Source: Oscillospiraceae bacterium
Lineage (GTDB): Bacteria; Bacillota; Clostridia; Oscillospirales; Ruminococcaceae
DNA: 64,000 bases
NCBI GenBank assembly: GCA_017438745.1
Contig: JAFRUS010000092.1
Span: forward strand, 1 to 64,000
Direction: 5' to 3'
Shown piece after piece: positions 51,744 through 61,009 of this stretch. The notes under the pieces are model-generated. The model was given only the letters and a program-made list of their open reading frames with translations. It was not told the DNA's origin and did not search any database. Position numbers and translations under genes: made by a program. The first letter of the stretch is position 1. Each line of letters opens with the position of its first letter.

Positions 51744-52670
51744 TTACATTCTGATCGAGTTGTTGAAGAAGTAGTGTGTATTCTTACCGTTTGCCTTGGC
51801 AACAGAAAGGGCGCTGCTTACGCATTTGAGCATTTCTGTTGAATCAGTGGCATTGATCGGATATATAGCAACACCATAGCTCATTGTGATATTGAGCTTG
51901 ACGTCGTTAAACTTGATAGGCTCAGAAATAACTTCCTTGATAGTGTCGATGTAGTTAAGTATACCAGTTTCTGTTTCGTTTCCGAAGAGAATGAAACCGA
52001 ACTCATCACCGTTGATTCTTGCAAGGAATGTGGAGTTTCCGCAGAGCTTCTTGAGTTTCTTTGAGTAAGAACAAAGAACAGCGTCGCCGGCGTTGTTTCC
52101 GAGGTCGTTGTTGATGTCCTTGAAGTTATCAATGTTTGCTGCGATAACTGTGAAAGGCTGTGATGAAGTGATTGTTTCATCGATCTTTTCAATGAAAAGC
52201 TGTCTGTTAGGAAGGCTTGTGAGAATGTCGTAGTAAGCAAGGTAAGTAAGCTTTTCGTCCTTTGCCTTGAGTATTCTGTTGGCATTTAAAAGTTCTTCGT
52301 TGTTCTTAACTATTCTTCTGTAGAATATGTGGATGATCGTTGCAAGAATAATAGTAGCAACACAAGTGATAAGACCTGTAAGAGCATTAGTTGATCCACC
52401 GTTCTTTACGGCACGGATTGTTGCCATTGAGGTCATAAAGATCTGGAAAACGTTAGCTCCGATGGCTGCGAAGTAACCGTAGCGAGGAAAAGCAACTACA
52501 GCAAATGCAGAGAAGAGAAGCAGAAGCTGTGAAACAATACCCTGAAGAGGTCCTCCGAGCTGTCCGATCTTCGGAATGAAAAGCGTTACGATAACGTAAA
52601 TAACAATATAAATAAGAGGTCCGACTATATCCATCGAACTGTTTTTTTTCTGTATTTCCTTGTCTGACAT
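51744..52670 (-). CDS. Membrane GGDEF-domain protein with NGDEF motif
   Basis: 308 residues. Four to five N-terminal membrane segments (residues about 15-125), a short coiled linker, then a GGDEF domain with YYDILTSLPNRQLFIEKID. The active-site loop reads RINGDEFGF, so the first Gly is Asn. There is no RxxD inhibitory site. Diguanylate cyclase activity is therefore uncertain. GGAGG precedes its ATG at 52670. It is a paralogue of the next gene, and the two probably share one promoter at 53767-53795. Confidence 0.88.
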   Translation of the reverse strand: MSDKEIQKKNSSMDIVGPLIYIVIYVIVTLFIPKIGQLGGPLQGIVSQLLLLFSAFAVVAFPRYGYFAAIGANVFQIFMTSMATIRAVKNGGSTNALTGLITCVATIILATIIHIFYRRIVKNNEELLNANRILKAKDEKLTYLAYYDILTSLPNRQLFIEKIDETITSSQPFTVIAANIDNFKDINNDLGNNAGDAVLCSYSKKLKKLCGNSTFLARINGDEFGFILFGNETETGILNYIDTIKEVISEPIKFNDVKLNITMSYGVAIYPINATDSTEMLKCVSSALSVAKANGKNTHYFFNNSIRM

Positions 52671-52697
52671 AAGTAAAATCCTCCGTTATTTTATTTA

Positions 52698-53693
52698 TCA
52701 GTACTGTTCATAGAAGCAAGGTCTGTTCTTGCCGTTTGACTTGGCGTATGAAACTGCGCTGTTGATGCATGTAAGAATTTCTGATGAAGAAACAGCGTTG
52801 TTCGGATAAGAAGCGATACCAAAACTTGCAGTTGAAGAGATAACATCTGAACCGATCTGAACTGGTTCTGAAAGAACGTTCTGGATCTTTTCGATGAAGT
52901 TAAGGATGTTTGCTTCTGAGTTGTTGCCCTGAACGATAAATCCGTATTCGTTTCCTCCGATTCTTCCGAGGAAAACTGAATCGTCACAAAGACCCTTGAA
53001 CTTTTCAGCGTATGTTGCGAGAAGAACGTCTCCTGAAGAGCTTCCGTATGTGTTGTTGATCATCTTGAAGTTGTCAAGGTCACAAAGGATAACTGTGAAA
53101 GGCATGTTTGCATTGTTTACGATAGATTCGTCCATCTTTTCGATGAAAAGGTGTCTGTTAGGAAGACTTGTGAGAACATCATAATAAGCAAGGTATGAGA
53201 GCTTTTCGTCCTTGTCCTTGATGATACGGTTTGTTTCCATGAGCTGTTCGTAACTCTTTGAAAGTTCGCTTGTCTTCTGGCTGACTTTTGTTGAATATAC
53301 GTGGATGATAGTAACAAGGATAACTGTTGAGATCGGAACAATGAAGCCCGGAATAGCAGAAACGTTGTGCTGCTTTACAGCCATTGCTAGTACGATCGTA
53401 GTATTGATTATGTTACATAAAACTGCTGTGATATAGCCCTTCTTTTTACATGCAAGAACAATGAATGCTGAAAGAAGAGTCTGTATCTGAGACATAGTTC
53501 CGGCACCTGCGGAAAGCATGGCAGTTTTGGTTGCAAGTTCAGGTGAATTTGCATACTGCGCCATCATCTTGCCTCGGATAGCACCGTTAAGCACAAACTG
53601 TGCGAAATACAATATCGCAAGATATGCGAGAGCATAAATTACAATTGCGATAATATGGGATGACTGCGTCGATTTAGATTCTTTTTTTGACAT
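52698..53693 (-). CDS. Membrane GGDEF-domain protein with GGNEY motif
   Basis: 331 residues. The same layout as its downstream neighbour: membrane segments, the linker MENRIIKDKDEKLSYLAYYD-like sequence, and a GGDEF domain with YYDVLTSLPNRHLFIEKMDE. The signature loop reads RIGGNEYGF, with Asp to Asn and Phe to Tyr. The Asp binds catalytic metal in active enzymes, so this one is probably a poor or inactive cyclase. GGAGG precedes the ATG at 53693. Confidence 0.88.
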   Translation of the reverse strand: MSKKESKSTQSSHIIAIVIYALAYLAILYFAQFVLNGAIRGKMMAQYANSPELATKTAMLSAGAGTMSQIQTLLSAFIVLACKKKGYITAVLCNIINTTIVLAMAVKQHNVSAIPGFIVPISTVILVTIIHVYSTKVSQKTSELSKSYEQLMETNRIIKDKDEKLSYLAYYDVLTSLPNRHLFIEKMDESIVNNANMPFTVILCDLDNFKMINNTYGSSSGDVLLATYAEKFKGLCDDSVFLGRIGGNEYGFIVQGNNSEANILNFIEKIQNVLSEPVQIGSDVISSTASFGIASYPNNAVSSSEILTCINSAVSYAKSNGKNRPCFYEQY

Positions 53694-53766
53694 ACTGAAA
53701 TCCTCCGAATCAATAATATTTTTATATATCTGTTTAATATAAAATAGATATATATTACTATTTTAT

Positions 53767-53795
53767 ATTATAGTACATTCAGCAATGATTGTCAA
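53767..53795 (-). promoter_or_regulatory. Sigma-A type promoter for the GGDEF gene pair
   Basis: On the minus strand TTGACA (53795-53790), a 17-bp spacer and TATAAT (53772-53767). The remaining 331-bp gap (53694-54024) is AT-rich; I see nothing in it besides this promoter and the divergent one at 53941. Confidence 0.85.
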
Positions 53796-53940
53796 TGATA
53801 TTCGTGATGTTTTGGCAGAACTGTACGAAAAAAACTGAATAATTTAATATTCATGAAAATAATACATCCGGTTTAAGACTCATGTATGTTTTGAACAAAG
53901 AAATGCAGTCAGGTGACATTAAAATCTAATAGCGGAAAGG

Positions 53941-53969
53941 TTGACAAAACTGTATTACTGTGTTATAGT
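53941..53969 (+). promoter_or_regulatory. Sigma-A type promoter for the ACT regulator and hom
   Basis: TTGACA at 53941-53946, a 17-bp spacer and TATAGT at 53964-53969, ending 55 bp before the ACT-protein start. Confidence 0.8.
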
Positions 53970-54024
53970 TATAAGGCTACAAATACAACTGTGTTTGTGT
54001 GATGGACTATTTCGAGGTAATTTT

Positions 54025-54477
54025 ATGGATAATTCACCAAATTCATCTTATCTTGTTGTTATAGATTCACGTGTTATCCCTGAGGTCTTCGTTAAGGTAC
54101 TTGAAGTCAAGAAGACCATCGCAAACAAGGAAGCACGGAGTCTTGCAGCTGCCTGCAAGCAGTCAGGCATATCCAGAAGCGCATACTACAAATACAAGGA
54201 TTATGTTTTTCTTTACGACGAACAGCATAATCAGCGCATCGTCACTCTTTACGCTGTCCTGAAGGACAGACCGGGAGTTCTTGCAAATGTGCTTTCTGCG
54301 ATCCATTCATCAGATGCGAATGTCATGACGCTCAATCAGAGTGTACCCGTTGACGGGGTCGCTCCGATAACCATGACTCTTAAACTCAATTCCGGAAACT
54401 ACAACGAAGATGACCTTAAATCTTCCGTGAAGGCAGTTGACGGAGTTGTTGAGGTGCGTGTTCTCAACAGGGAATAA
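54025..54477 (+). CDS. ACT-domain regulator (UPF0735/PheB-ThrR type)
   Basis: 150 residues from ATG 54025, with GAGGT 6 bp upstream; an open frame to TTG 53941 would start in the -35 box. The N-terminal helix-turn-helix-like part (RSLAAACKQSGISRSAYYKY) precedes an ACT domain starting RIVTLYAVLKDRPGVLANVL. In Bacillus the homologue ThrR (formerly PheB) represses the homoserine/threonine genes. Its position directly before hom supports the same role here, probably with threonine as the ligand. Confidence 0.85.
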   Translation: MDNSPNSSYLVVIDSRVIPEVFVKVLEVKKTIANKEARSLAAACKQSGISRSAYYKYKDYVFLYDEQHNQRIVTLYAVLKDRPGVLANVLSAIHSSDANVMTLNQSVPVDGVAPITMTLKLNSGNYNEDDLKSSVKAVDGVVEVRVLNRE

Positions 54478-54554
54478 CTCACTACTATAATATAATTGTT
54501 TTACGGTCAAATTAGCTGCTCACGGTCTGTGTGCAGGGAAACGGAGTTTTATTT

Positions 54555-55772
54555 ATGTCTAAAATAGCAGTTCTCGGTTACGGTACAGTTGGTTCAGGTG
54601 TTGTTGAACTTTTCTATAAGAACAAGGAAAGCATACTGAAGAAAGTCGGCTCAGATGCTGATATCAAGTATATTCTCGACATCAGAGACTTTTCCGGAAG
54701 TCCTTACAGTGACAAGTTCACCAAGGATATCAACGACATTCTGAATGATGACGAAGTTACAGTTGTTGCCGAGTGCATGGGCGGTGTTACATTCGCTTAC
54801 GATTTCGTAAAGGCATGCCTTCAGAAAGGCAAGAGCGTTTCAACATCAAATAAGGAACTTGTTGCAAAGAAAGGTGCTGAACTTCTTGCAATTGCAAAGG
54901 AGAAGAACTGCAATTTCTTCTTCGAGGCAAGTGTCGGCGGTGCTATTCCGATAATCAGACCGCTTCACAAGTGCCTTGCAGCAAATGACATAACAGGTAT
55001 CGCAGGTATCCTCAACGGTACTACAAACTTCATTCTCGGCAAGATGATCAACGACAGCATGGATTTTGCTGATGCTCTTAAGATGGCTCAGGATCTCGGC
55101 TACGCTGAAAAGGATCCTACAGCAGATATCGAAGGACACGACGCATGCAGAAAGATCTGTATTCTTTCTTCACTCGTAACAGGAAAGCACATCTATCCTG
55201 ACCGTGTTTACACACAGGGTATCACAGCTATCACTCTCAAGGATGTTAAGCTTGCTGACAAGTTCGGAGCAGCTATAAAGCTTATCGCAAGCATGAAGAA
55301 GCTTGAAAACGGCAAGATCATTCCTATGGTAATGCCAATGCTCGTACCTTACGACAACCTCATTTCAAGAGTAGATGACGTTTTCAACGCAGTAATGGTA
55401 TTCGGCGACGGTATCGACCGTGCAATGTTCTACGGACGCGGCGCCGGAATGCTCCCAACAGCAAGTGCTGTTCTCGGTGACGTTATAGAAGAACTCAAGA
55501 CAGAAAACATAGGTACAGACAAGGCTCAGACATGGGTAGACTGCAACAATGACGAGATCGTTGCTGACTATAAGGAAAACAGTGCAAGAATGTACTTCAG
55601 AGTATCAGCTGGTCAGGACGTGATGCCTGAAGGTGCTGAAGTTATCGAAAACGGTTCTGAACTCGCATTCGTTACAAAGACAATGACATTTGCCGAAGCA
55701 GAAAAGCTTGAAGCATCTATTAAGGCTGCAGGCGGCGAAGTTAAGTCAAGAATTGCTGTTCTCGACATCTGA
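54555..55772 (+). CDS. hom: Homoserine dehydrogenase
   Basis: 405 residues from ATG 54555, with ACGGAG 8 bp upstream. It reduces aspartate semialdehyde to homoserine, the branch point to threonine and methionine. The Rossmann motif is VLGYGTVGSGV; the catalytic domain has GILNGTTNFIL, the DPTADIEGHDACRK region and Lys of the active site. The C-terminal tail looks like a shortened ACT domain (YFRVSAGQDVMPEG), which may reduce feedback inhibition. With metA in the same window it feeds methionine synthesis. Confidence 0.95.
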   Translation: MSKIAVLGYGTVGSGVVELFYKNKESILKKVGSDADIKYILDIRDFSGSPYSDKFTKDINDILNDDEVTVVAECMGGVTFAYDFVKACLQKGKSVSTSNKELVAKKGAELLAIAKEKNCNFFFEASVGGAIPIIRPLHKCLAANDITGIAGILNGTTNFILGKMINDSMDFADALKMAQDLGYAEKDPTADIEGHDACRKICILSSLVTGKHIYPDRVYTQGITAITLKDVKLADKFGAAIKLIASMKKLENGKIIPMVMPMLVPYDNLISRVDDVFNAVMVFGDGIDRAMFYGRGAGMLPTASAVLGDVIEELKTENIGTDKAQTWVDCNNDEIVADYKENSARMYFRVSAGQDVMPEGAEVIENGSELAFVTKTMTFAEAEKLEASIKAAGGEVKSRIAVLDI

Positions 55773-55802
55773 TTTTAAACAATATTTATATATAACATAT
55801 AA

Positions 55803-55835
55803 TAAAAGCGCTTAAACCCTTAAGCGTTTTTATTT
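55803..55835 (+). terminator. Terminator after hom
   Basis: CGCTTAA / TTAAGCG form a 7-bp stem with a short ACCC loop (55809-55826), followed by TTTTTATTTTT. Confidence 0.88.
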
Positions 55836-55843
55836 TTATGTAA

Positions 55844-55872
55844 TTGATTTTCGGGCTTATAATTGGTATAAT
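55844..55872 (+). promoter_or_regulatory. Sigma-A type promoter for the M42 peptidase operon
   Basis: TTGATT at 55844-55849, a 17-bp spacer and TATAAT at 55867-55872. The leader (55905-55945) contains ACTGATC...GATCAG-like arms that look like a remnant of the hairpin element. Confidence 0.7.
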
Positions 55873-55967
55873 TATAATTGTATTTTTGCGTTTATGCGTA
55901 TATAAACAGACACTGATCTGTCTGATGATCAGCGTTTCTGTATTTCTTTTCCTGTAAGGAGAGTACT

Positions 55968-56993
55968 ATGGATTTGGAGAACATTTTATCAGAGCTCTGC
56001 AGCGCTGACGGCGTTTCCGGAAGTGAACGTCCGGTGCTTGAAAAGATCTCTGGGATCGTGAAAAAATGTACCGGCAGGGAGGGGACTTTTTCGGGGAACA
56101 ATTTTCTTGTCGGAATAGGGGAACGTTCCGAAGGAAAAAAACATATTCTTATTGATGCTCATGCAGATGAGATAGGTTTTGTCTGCTCATACATCGACTC
56201 AGAAGGATTTATCGTTCCTTCAAACGCCGGCGGCATGGATTACCGTTTCCTGCCGGCGCAGCGCGTAACAGTACACGGAACGAAAGATCTTCCGGGTGTG
56301 GTATCAACATTGCCTCCGCATCTTTCATCAGGTGACGGCGGGCTTACAAAGATCGACCAGGTGCGTATAGACACCGGTTACAGCGAGGAAGAACTTAAGA
56401 AGATAGTTTTTCCGGGAGATCCTATATCATTTGTGGCACCTTTTGCAAAGCTTTCAGGAAACTGCGTTACAGGCAAGGCACTCGATAACCGTGCCGGAGT
56501 GGCAGCTCTTATCCGATTTGCCGAGATTATCGGAAATGAAGAACTGGGATGCAGTATTACACTGCTCTTTTCCGGTTCAGAGGAGATAGGTGAACGCGGC
56601 GCAAAGACAGCATGTTATCTGGATGATCCTGATATCGCAATCGCTGTTGACACAAGCTTTGCAGCTTCTCCTGACGACGGTCCTAAGGAATGCGGCGAAA
56701 TGGGGAAAGGTCCGATGATAGGCATTTCACCGTCGCTTTCTCGTGAACTCAGCAGAGAACTTATGAAGACTGCGGAAGAGAATAAGATTCCTTGTCAGTC
56801 TGAACCAATGGCAGGACTTACAGGAACAAATGCCGATCAGTTTTCAGTATCACGTGCCGGAGTGGTGACGTGTACGGTTTCCGTTCCGATAAGGCATATG
56901 CATTCTCCTGCGGAAACGGCTGACCTTAATGACATTGAGAATACTGCAAAACTTCTTGCACAGTATGTAAGGAGGTTCTCACGAAATGCTTAA
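55968..56993 (+). CDS. M42-family metallopeptidase, first copy
   Basis: 341 residues. M42 (tetrahedral aminopeptidase / glutamyl aminopeptidase) cuts peptides in the cytoplasm with two metal ions. Ligand motifs are AHADEIGF, KALDNRAG, SGSEEIGERGA (catalytic Glu plus metal), AVDTSFA and PIRHMHSPAE. AAGGAGAG precedes ATG 55968. It overlaps the second M42 gene by 8 bp; the pair probably forms a mixed or complementary complex. Confidence 0.92.
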   Translation: MDLENILSELCSADGVSGSERPVLEKISGIVKKCTGREGTFSGNNFLVGIGERSEGKKHILIDAHADEIGFVCSYIDSEGFIVPSNAGGMDYRFLPAQRVTVHGTKDLPGVVSTLPPHLSSGDGGLTKIDQVRIDTGYSEEELKKIVFPGDPISFVAPFAKLSGNCVTGKALDNRAGVAALIRFAEIIGNEELGCSITLLFSGSEEIGERGAKTACYLDDPDIAIAVDTSFAASPDDGPKECGEMGKGPMIGISPSLSRELSRELMKTAEENKIPCQSEPMAGLTGTNADQFSVSRAGVVTCTVSVPIRHMHSPAETADLNDIENTAKLLAQYVRRFSRNA

Positions 56994-58005
56994 CGAAATA
57001 AAAGCTCTGTGCGCTCTTAACGGTATCTCCGGAAACGAAGACAGAGTACGTGAATATATTTTAAATCGAATAAAAGGAAAGTGCGAATATCATACCGATG
57101 CTCTCGGAAACATTATAGCTTTCTGCAAAGGCCGCAGAGACGGCGGAAAGAAGCTTATGGTAGCCGCACATATGGATGAGGTCGGTCTTCTCATTACTTA
57201 TATAAACGAGGACGGTACACTTGCATTTGACGCTGTGGGCGGAATCAATACTGACGTTATCGCAGGAAGACAGGTTTGCGTATACGAATGTAACGTTACC
57301 GGTGTTGTCAGTGCAAAAGCAGTCCATCATTTAAGCGACAAGGAACGAAAAGAACCTCTTGATATTTCCTCGCTTTACATCGACATCGGTGCGAAAAGCA
57401 GGGAAGAAGCTGAAAAGCTTGTATCAGTCGGTGACTGCGTTGTTTTTAAGAGCGAATTCGAGACACTCGGCGGTGACAGGATCTGCAGCAAGGCACTTGA
57501 TGACCGCGCCGGATGTGCGATCATGCTTTCGCTTATAGATGAGGGCGTCGATTACGATACTTACTTTGTATTTTCAGTAGAAGAGGAAATAGGCCTCCGC
57601 GGGGCACAGACTGCTGCGTTTGCGGTAGAACCTGAGTTTGCGATAGTAATTGAAACGACAACTGCTGCTGATATTTCAGGCGCTTCCGGAGCGAAGAGAG
57701 TATGTGAACTCGGAAAGGGTGCGGTAATATCTTACCGTGACAGAAGAACTGTTTACGACAAGGAACTTTATGACCTTGCCTTTTCACTCGGAAAACAGAA
57801 CAATATCGCGTGTCAGACCAAGACACTCATCGCCGGCGGCAATGATGCCGGAGCGATCCATATTTCAAAAAGCGGTGTGCGAACCATTGCAGTTTCGGCA
57901 CCATGCAGATATCTCCATTCACCATCCTGTACAGCACAGTATTCTGATATCGAGATGAGCAAAGCTTTAGTCCGACTGCTTATAACAGGGATAAACGAAT
58001 TATGA
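56986..58005 (+). CDS. M42-family metallopeptidase, second copy
   Basis: 339 residues, AAGGAGG upstream. Motifs are AHMDEVGL, KALDDRAG, SVEEEIGLRGAQ, VIETTTAADISG and PCRYLHSPSC. It differs enough from the first copy (about one third identity by eye) to be an old duplication. The stop overlaps the GNAT start (ATGA). Confidence 0.92.
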   Translation: MLNEIKALCALNGISGNEDRVREYILNRIKGKCEYHTDALGNIIAFCKGRRDGGKKLMVAAHMDEVGLLITYINEDGTLAFDAVGGINTDVIAGRQVCVYECNVTGVVSAKAVHHLSDKERKEPLDISSLYIDIGAKSREEAEKLVSVGDCVVFKSEFETLGGDRICSKALDDRAGCAIMLSLIDEGVDYDTYFVFSVEEEIGLRGAQTAAFAVEPEFAIVIETTTAADISGASGAKRVCELGKGAVISYRDRRTVYDKELYDLAFSLGKQNNIACQTKTLIAGGNDAGAIHISKSGVRTIAVSAPCRYLHSPSCTAQYSDIEMSKALVRLLITGINEL

Positions 58006-58772
58006 TAAAATACATTACAGAAAAAGATCTTGATTCCGTAAAGGAACTTCACGAAGACTACTACGGAAGAAAGATTCTCTCATACTATTATTCATACGGA
58101 ACAGGCTATGACTTCTGCCGCTTCTACGAAGCTGGTGAGGACGGTACGAAAGCGTACATAGTTCATTTCAACTCCATCATGATAATCTGGTCCGATGGTC
58201 CGCTTGAATCAGAGGAGCTCATAACATTTATACGCATGCACAGTCCTTTCCGTGTGGAAGCTCCGTGGATGGTGCTTAAGGAGCTCTGCGAGATACCGGG
58301 CTACAAGATGCTCAAGAGAACAAAATTTGAGTTTACCGACCACCGGCCGGATGATTTTGACGAGACACAGGTAATAACTGATCCGTCCCTTGATGAGATA
58401 TACGAGATCCTTCATGAAGGCTTCCCGACACTTATCAGCCACGGTCTCTGGATAACAGAGCATTCGCACAAGATAAGACGCGGTCTTTCGAAGATATATC
58501 TTTACAGGCACTGTACAACAGCCACTGTTATCTACGACGTTGATGACCATGTTCTCATCGGACAGGTAGCAACAAGGGCTGAAGCCCGCGGACGCGGATA
58601 TGCCCGTGAACTTCTTTACTGGATCGGCCACACGCTGGCATCTGAAGGTAAAAAGGTAAGCCTTTTCGCTCTCGATTACCGCGAGAGTTTCTATAAAGAG
58701 ATTGGTTTTAAAGCAGTCAGCACTGAAAATGTTATTCAGGTCGACTCAAACGGAGGTCCAGATGATCAATAA
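58002..58772 (+). CDS. GNAT-family N-acetyltransferase
   Basis: 256 residues. The N-terminal half is not recognised; the C-terminal GNAT domain has VATRAEARGRGYARELLYWI (acetyl-CoA loop, RGxGxA type) and LDYRESFYKEIGFKAV. The substrate is unknown. It is translationally coupled to the M42 pair (4-bp overlap) and to the next gene (11-bp overlap), so it may work in peptide or amino-acid turnover. Confidence 0.87.
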   Translation: MIKYITEKDLDSVKELHEDYYGRKILSYYYSYGTGYDFCRFYEAGEDGTKAYIVHFNSIMIIWSDGPLESEELITFIRMHSPFRVEAPWMVLKELCEIPGYKMLKRTKFEFTDHRPDDFDETQVITDPSLDEIYEILHEGFPTLISHGLWITEHSHKIRRGLSKIYLYRHCTTATVIYDVDDHVLIGQVATRAEARGRGYARELLYWIGHTLASEGKKVSLFALDYRESFYKEIGFKAVSTENVIQVDSNGGPDDQ

Positions 58773-60036
58773 TAATTTTTTTAGTTTTGATGAAAAGCTT
58801 CTCGAGATTGCCAGAGAAGCTGAAAATTCATGCTCGCTGAGTCTTGCAGGATGCGACAGCATCGCCGAGTACAACGGCTCAAAGGTGCTTGCAGCATTCA
58901 TCAGGAACAGGGTAAGCGAGCAGTGTATGCACGGAAGCACAGGATACGGTTACGGGGACATCGGACGTGATACTCTTGACAGAGTATATGCCGATATTTT
59001 CGGCTGTGAGGACGCTCTTGTAAGACACAACTTCGTGTCCGGAACACATGCGCTTTCCGTTGCTCTTTTCGGTATTCTCAGACCGGGAGACAGAATGGTG
59101 TCAGTAACCGGCAGTCCGTATGACACTCTTGAAGAAGTTATCGGTATCCGCGGCGAAAGCGGAAACGGTTCACTTAAGGACTTCGGAGTTGAGTACTCAC
59201 AGGTAGATCTTCTTCCTAACGGCAAGCCGGATATGGACAGCATACTCAAGGCGGTTCAGGGCGCCAAGGTTGCTTACATCCAGCGTTCAAGAGGATATTC
59301 ACTCAGACCGGCACTTACAGTAAAGGAAATCGAGCAGATTGCCTGCGGCATCAAGGTGGCAAGTCCTGATACTATCATAATGGTGGACAACTGCTACGGC
59401 GAATTCGTTGAAAAGCAGGAACCGGTTGAAGTCGGTGCTGACCTTATGGCGGGCTCACTCATTAAGAATGCAGGCGGCGCTATTGCCCGTACAGGCGGAT
59501 ACATTGCCGGAAGAAAAGATCTTGTTGAACTTTGTTCATATCGTCTTACATGCGTCGGCATGGGCAAGGAAGTAGGATGCTCGCTTGACCAGAACCGCGA
59601 GATGTTCCTCGGACTTTTCATGGCTCCTGAAGTAGTTTCCTCAGCAGTCAAGACAGCGATGTTTGCTTCCGAACTTTTCACACATCTCGGATTTGAATGC
59701 TATCCGAAGAAAACAGAGGAACGCGGCGACATCATCACAGTTCTCAAGCTCGGAAACGAGGAACTTCTTACAGCATTCTGCCAGGGTATCCAGAAGGGTT
59801 CGCCGGTGGATTCATTTGTTTCACCTGAATCATGGGATATGCCGGGCTACGAAAGCAAGGTCATCATGGCAGCCGGTACATTTACAATGGGCGCTTCCAT
59901 CGAACTTTCAGCTGACGCTCCGATACGTGATCCTTACGCAGTATGGATGCAGGGCGGAATAACCTACACCAGCGGCAAGATAGGTCTTCTCCTTGCGGCT
60001 CAGGAAATGATCAATCGCGGCTTACTTTCTGTTTGA
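58762..60036 (+). CDS. Methionine gamma-lyase-like PLP enzyme (aluminium-resistance protein family)
   Basis: 424 residues from ATG 58762, 4 bp after CGGAGGT. The family is annotated as aluminium-resistance or YnbB-like, fold type I PLP enzyme. Motifs are GSTGYGYGDIGRDTLD, VRHNFVSGTHALSVALFG, IMVDNCYGEFVE and the PLP lysine in SLIKNAGGAIARTGGYIAG. It probably cleaves sulfur amino acids. It is the last gene of the M42 operon. Confidence 0.92.
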   Translation: MINNNFFSFDEKLLEIAREAENSCSLSLAGCDSIAEYNGSKVLAAFIRNRVSEQCMHGSTGYGYGDIGRDTLDRVYADIFGCEDALVRHNFVSGTHALSVALFGILRPGDRMVSVTGSPYDTLEEVIGIRGESGNGSLKDFGVEYSQVDLLPNGKPDMDSILKAVQGAKVAYIQRSRGYSLRPALTVKEIEQIACGIKVASPDTIIMVDNCYGEFVEKQEPVEVGADLMAGSLIKNAGGAIARTGGYIAGRKDLVELCSYRLTCVGMGKEVGCSLDQNREMFLGLFMAPEVVSSAVKTAMFASELFTHLGFECYPKKTEERGDIITVLKLGNEELLTAFCQGIQKGSPVDSFVSPESWDMPGYESKVIMAAGTFTMGASIELSADAPIRDPYAVWMQGGITYTSGKIGLLLAAQEMINRGLLSV

Positions 60037-60109
60037 CTTTTTATTCCGAAAGTGATATATTAATATATGTATTCATTTATGTATTTCGGGCATATGGAGG
60101 GACATGAGA

Positions 60110-60856
60110 ATGTTTCACAAGAAAAGAAAAACAGGTGTTTCTCAGAATACTGAGGAAAACACTCCCGCAGGTTCCGGAAACGTCTCTGAAGACAAATCAT
60201 CCGGAAAAACTCATAAAAAGCGCAGGGGAAAAATACTTGCAGTGATCATTGCAGTTGCGCTGGTAGCTTCAGGAGGAGCAATCTGGTATTCCGTAAGCGG
60301 TAACCAGGGACTCAGAAAGTCTCAGAAACTTGCGAAAAAGATCGGCGAACCGCTTGAAAAGGCAGTTTCATCAGCAGGAGTTGAACTTACCGGTTCATCT
60401 GATTTTGAATATATCAATGAACTTTGTACATTTACTTCGCTTACCGAGTCGGGACGTCAGACTCATGTATATAATGTGAGCCTGCCTGAATGGACCATTT
60501 ACTGCAGCGAAAATTCTTTCGGAAAGCTTGAAAGTGTTACATACTGTGATTTCCGCGCTCTCAGCTCCAATATAAACGGGGAAAAGAAAAGTTCCGCCAT
60601 CGATGTTTCACCGATAACTCCGGGAAGTTCTTCATCTGAGGTGGATGCAGTTCTTAAAATGAAACCGTACCAGATCGTTTACGCAGGTACTACAACTTCG
60701 AAGAAATACAGGTACTATTATAAAAACAAACAGTCCGGTGCTGTTAAGGCATACATTATAACAGTTATTTTCGGAAGTGACGGCAAGGTAAATTCACCGG
60801 CCGTAGTCGAGAGCAGCAATTTCATTCTTGATGTTCTCAGAGTTGAAAGCGATTAG
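60110..60856 (+). CDS. Membrane-anchored extracytoplasmic protein of unknown function
   Basis: 248 residues from ATG 60110, 8 bp after GGAGGG; ATG 60104 is only 2 bp from that site. A basic Ser/Thr-rich cytoplasmic tail of about 45 residues precedes one membrane segment (ILAVIIAVALVASGGAIWYS). The extracytoplasmic part of about 180 residues shows no family I know. The position before the PASTA protein suggests an envelope role, but the two have separate promoters. Confidence 0.75.
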   Translation: MFHKKRKTGVSQNTEENTPAGSGNVSEDKSSGKTHKKRRGKILAVIIAVALVASGGAIWYSVSGNQGLRKSQKLAKKIGEPLEKAVSSAGVELTGSSDFEYINELCTFTSLTESGRQTHVYNVSLPEWTIYCSENSFGKLESVTYCDFRALSSNINGEKKSSAIDVSPITPGSSSSEVDAVLKMKPYQIVYAGTTTSKKYRYYYKNKQSGAVKAYIITVIFGSDGKVNSPAVVESSNFILDVLRVESD

Positions 60857-60936
60857 CGAATTGTCATTAAAAATCAGAAATTGTTGATACATTTGTGTAC
60901 AACATGATTTTAATTTAAATTAATATCAGAAACAGG

Positions 60937-60965
60937 TTGACAAAATAACTATTTACTGATATGAT
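60937..60965 (+). promoter_or_regulatory. Sigma-A type promoter for the PASTA protein
   Basis: TTGACA at 60937-60942, a 17-bp spacer and TATGAT at 60960-60965, ending 44 bp before the start codon. Confidence 0.8.
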
Positions 60966-61009
60966 AGTTTAGGCGAATAATAAAACAAAATTTTTAAGGA
61001 GGGTAAAAT

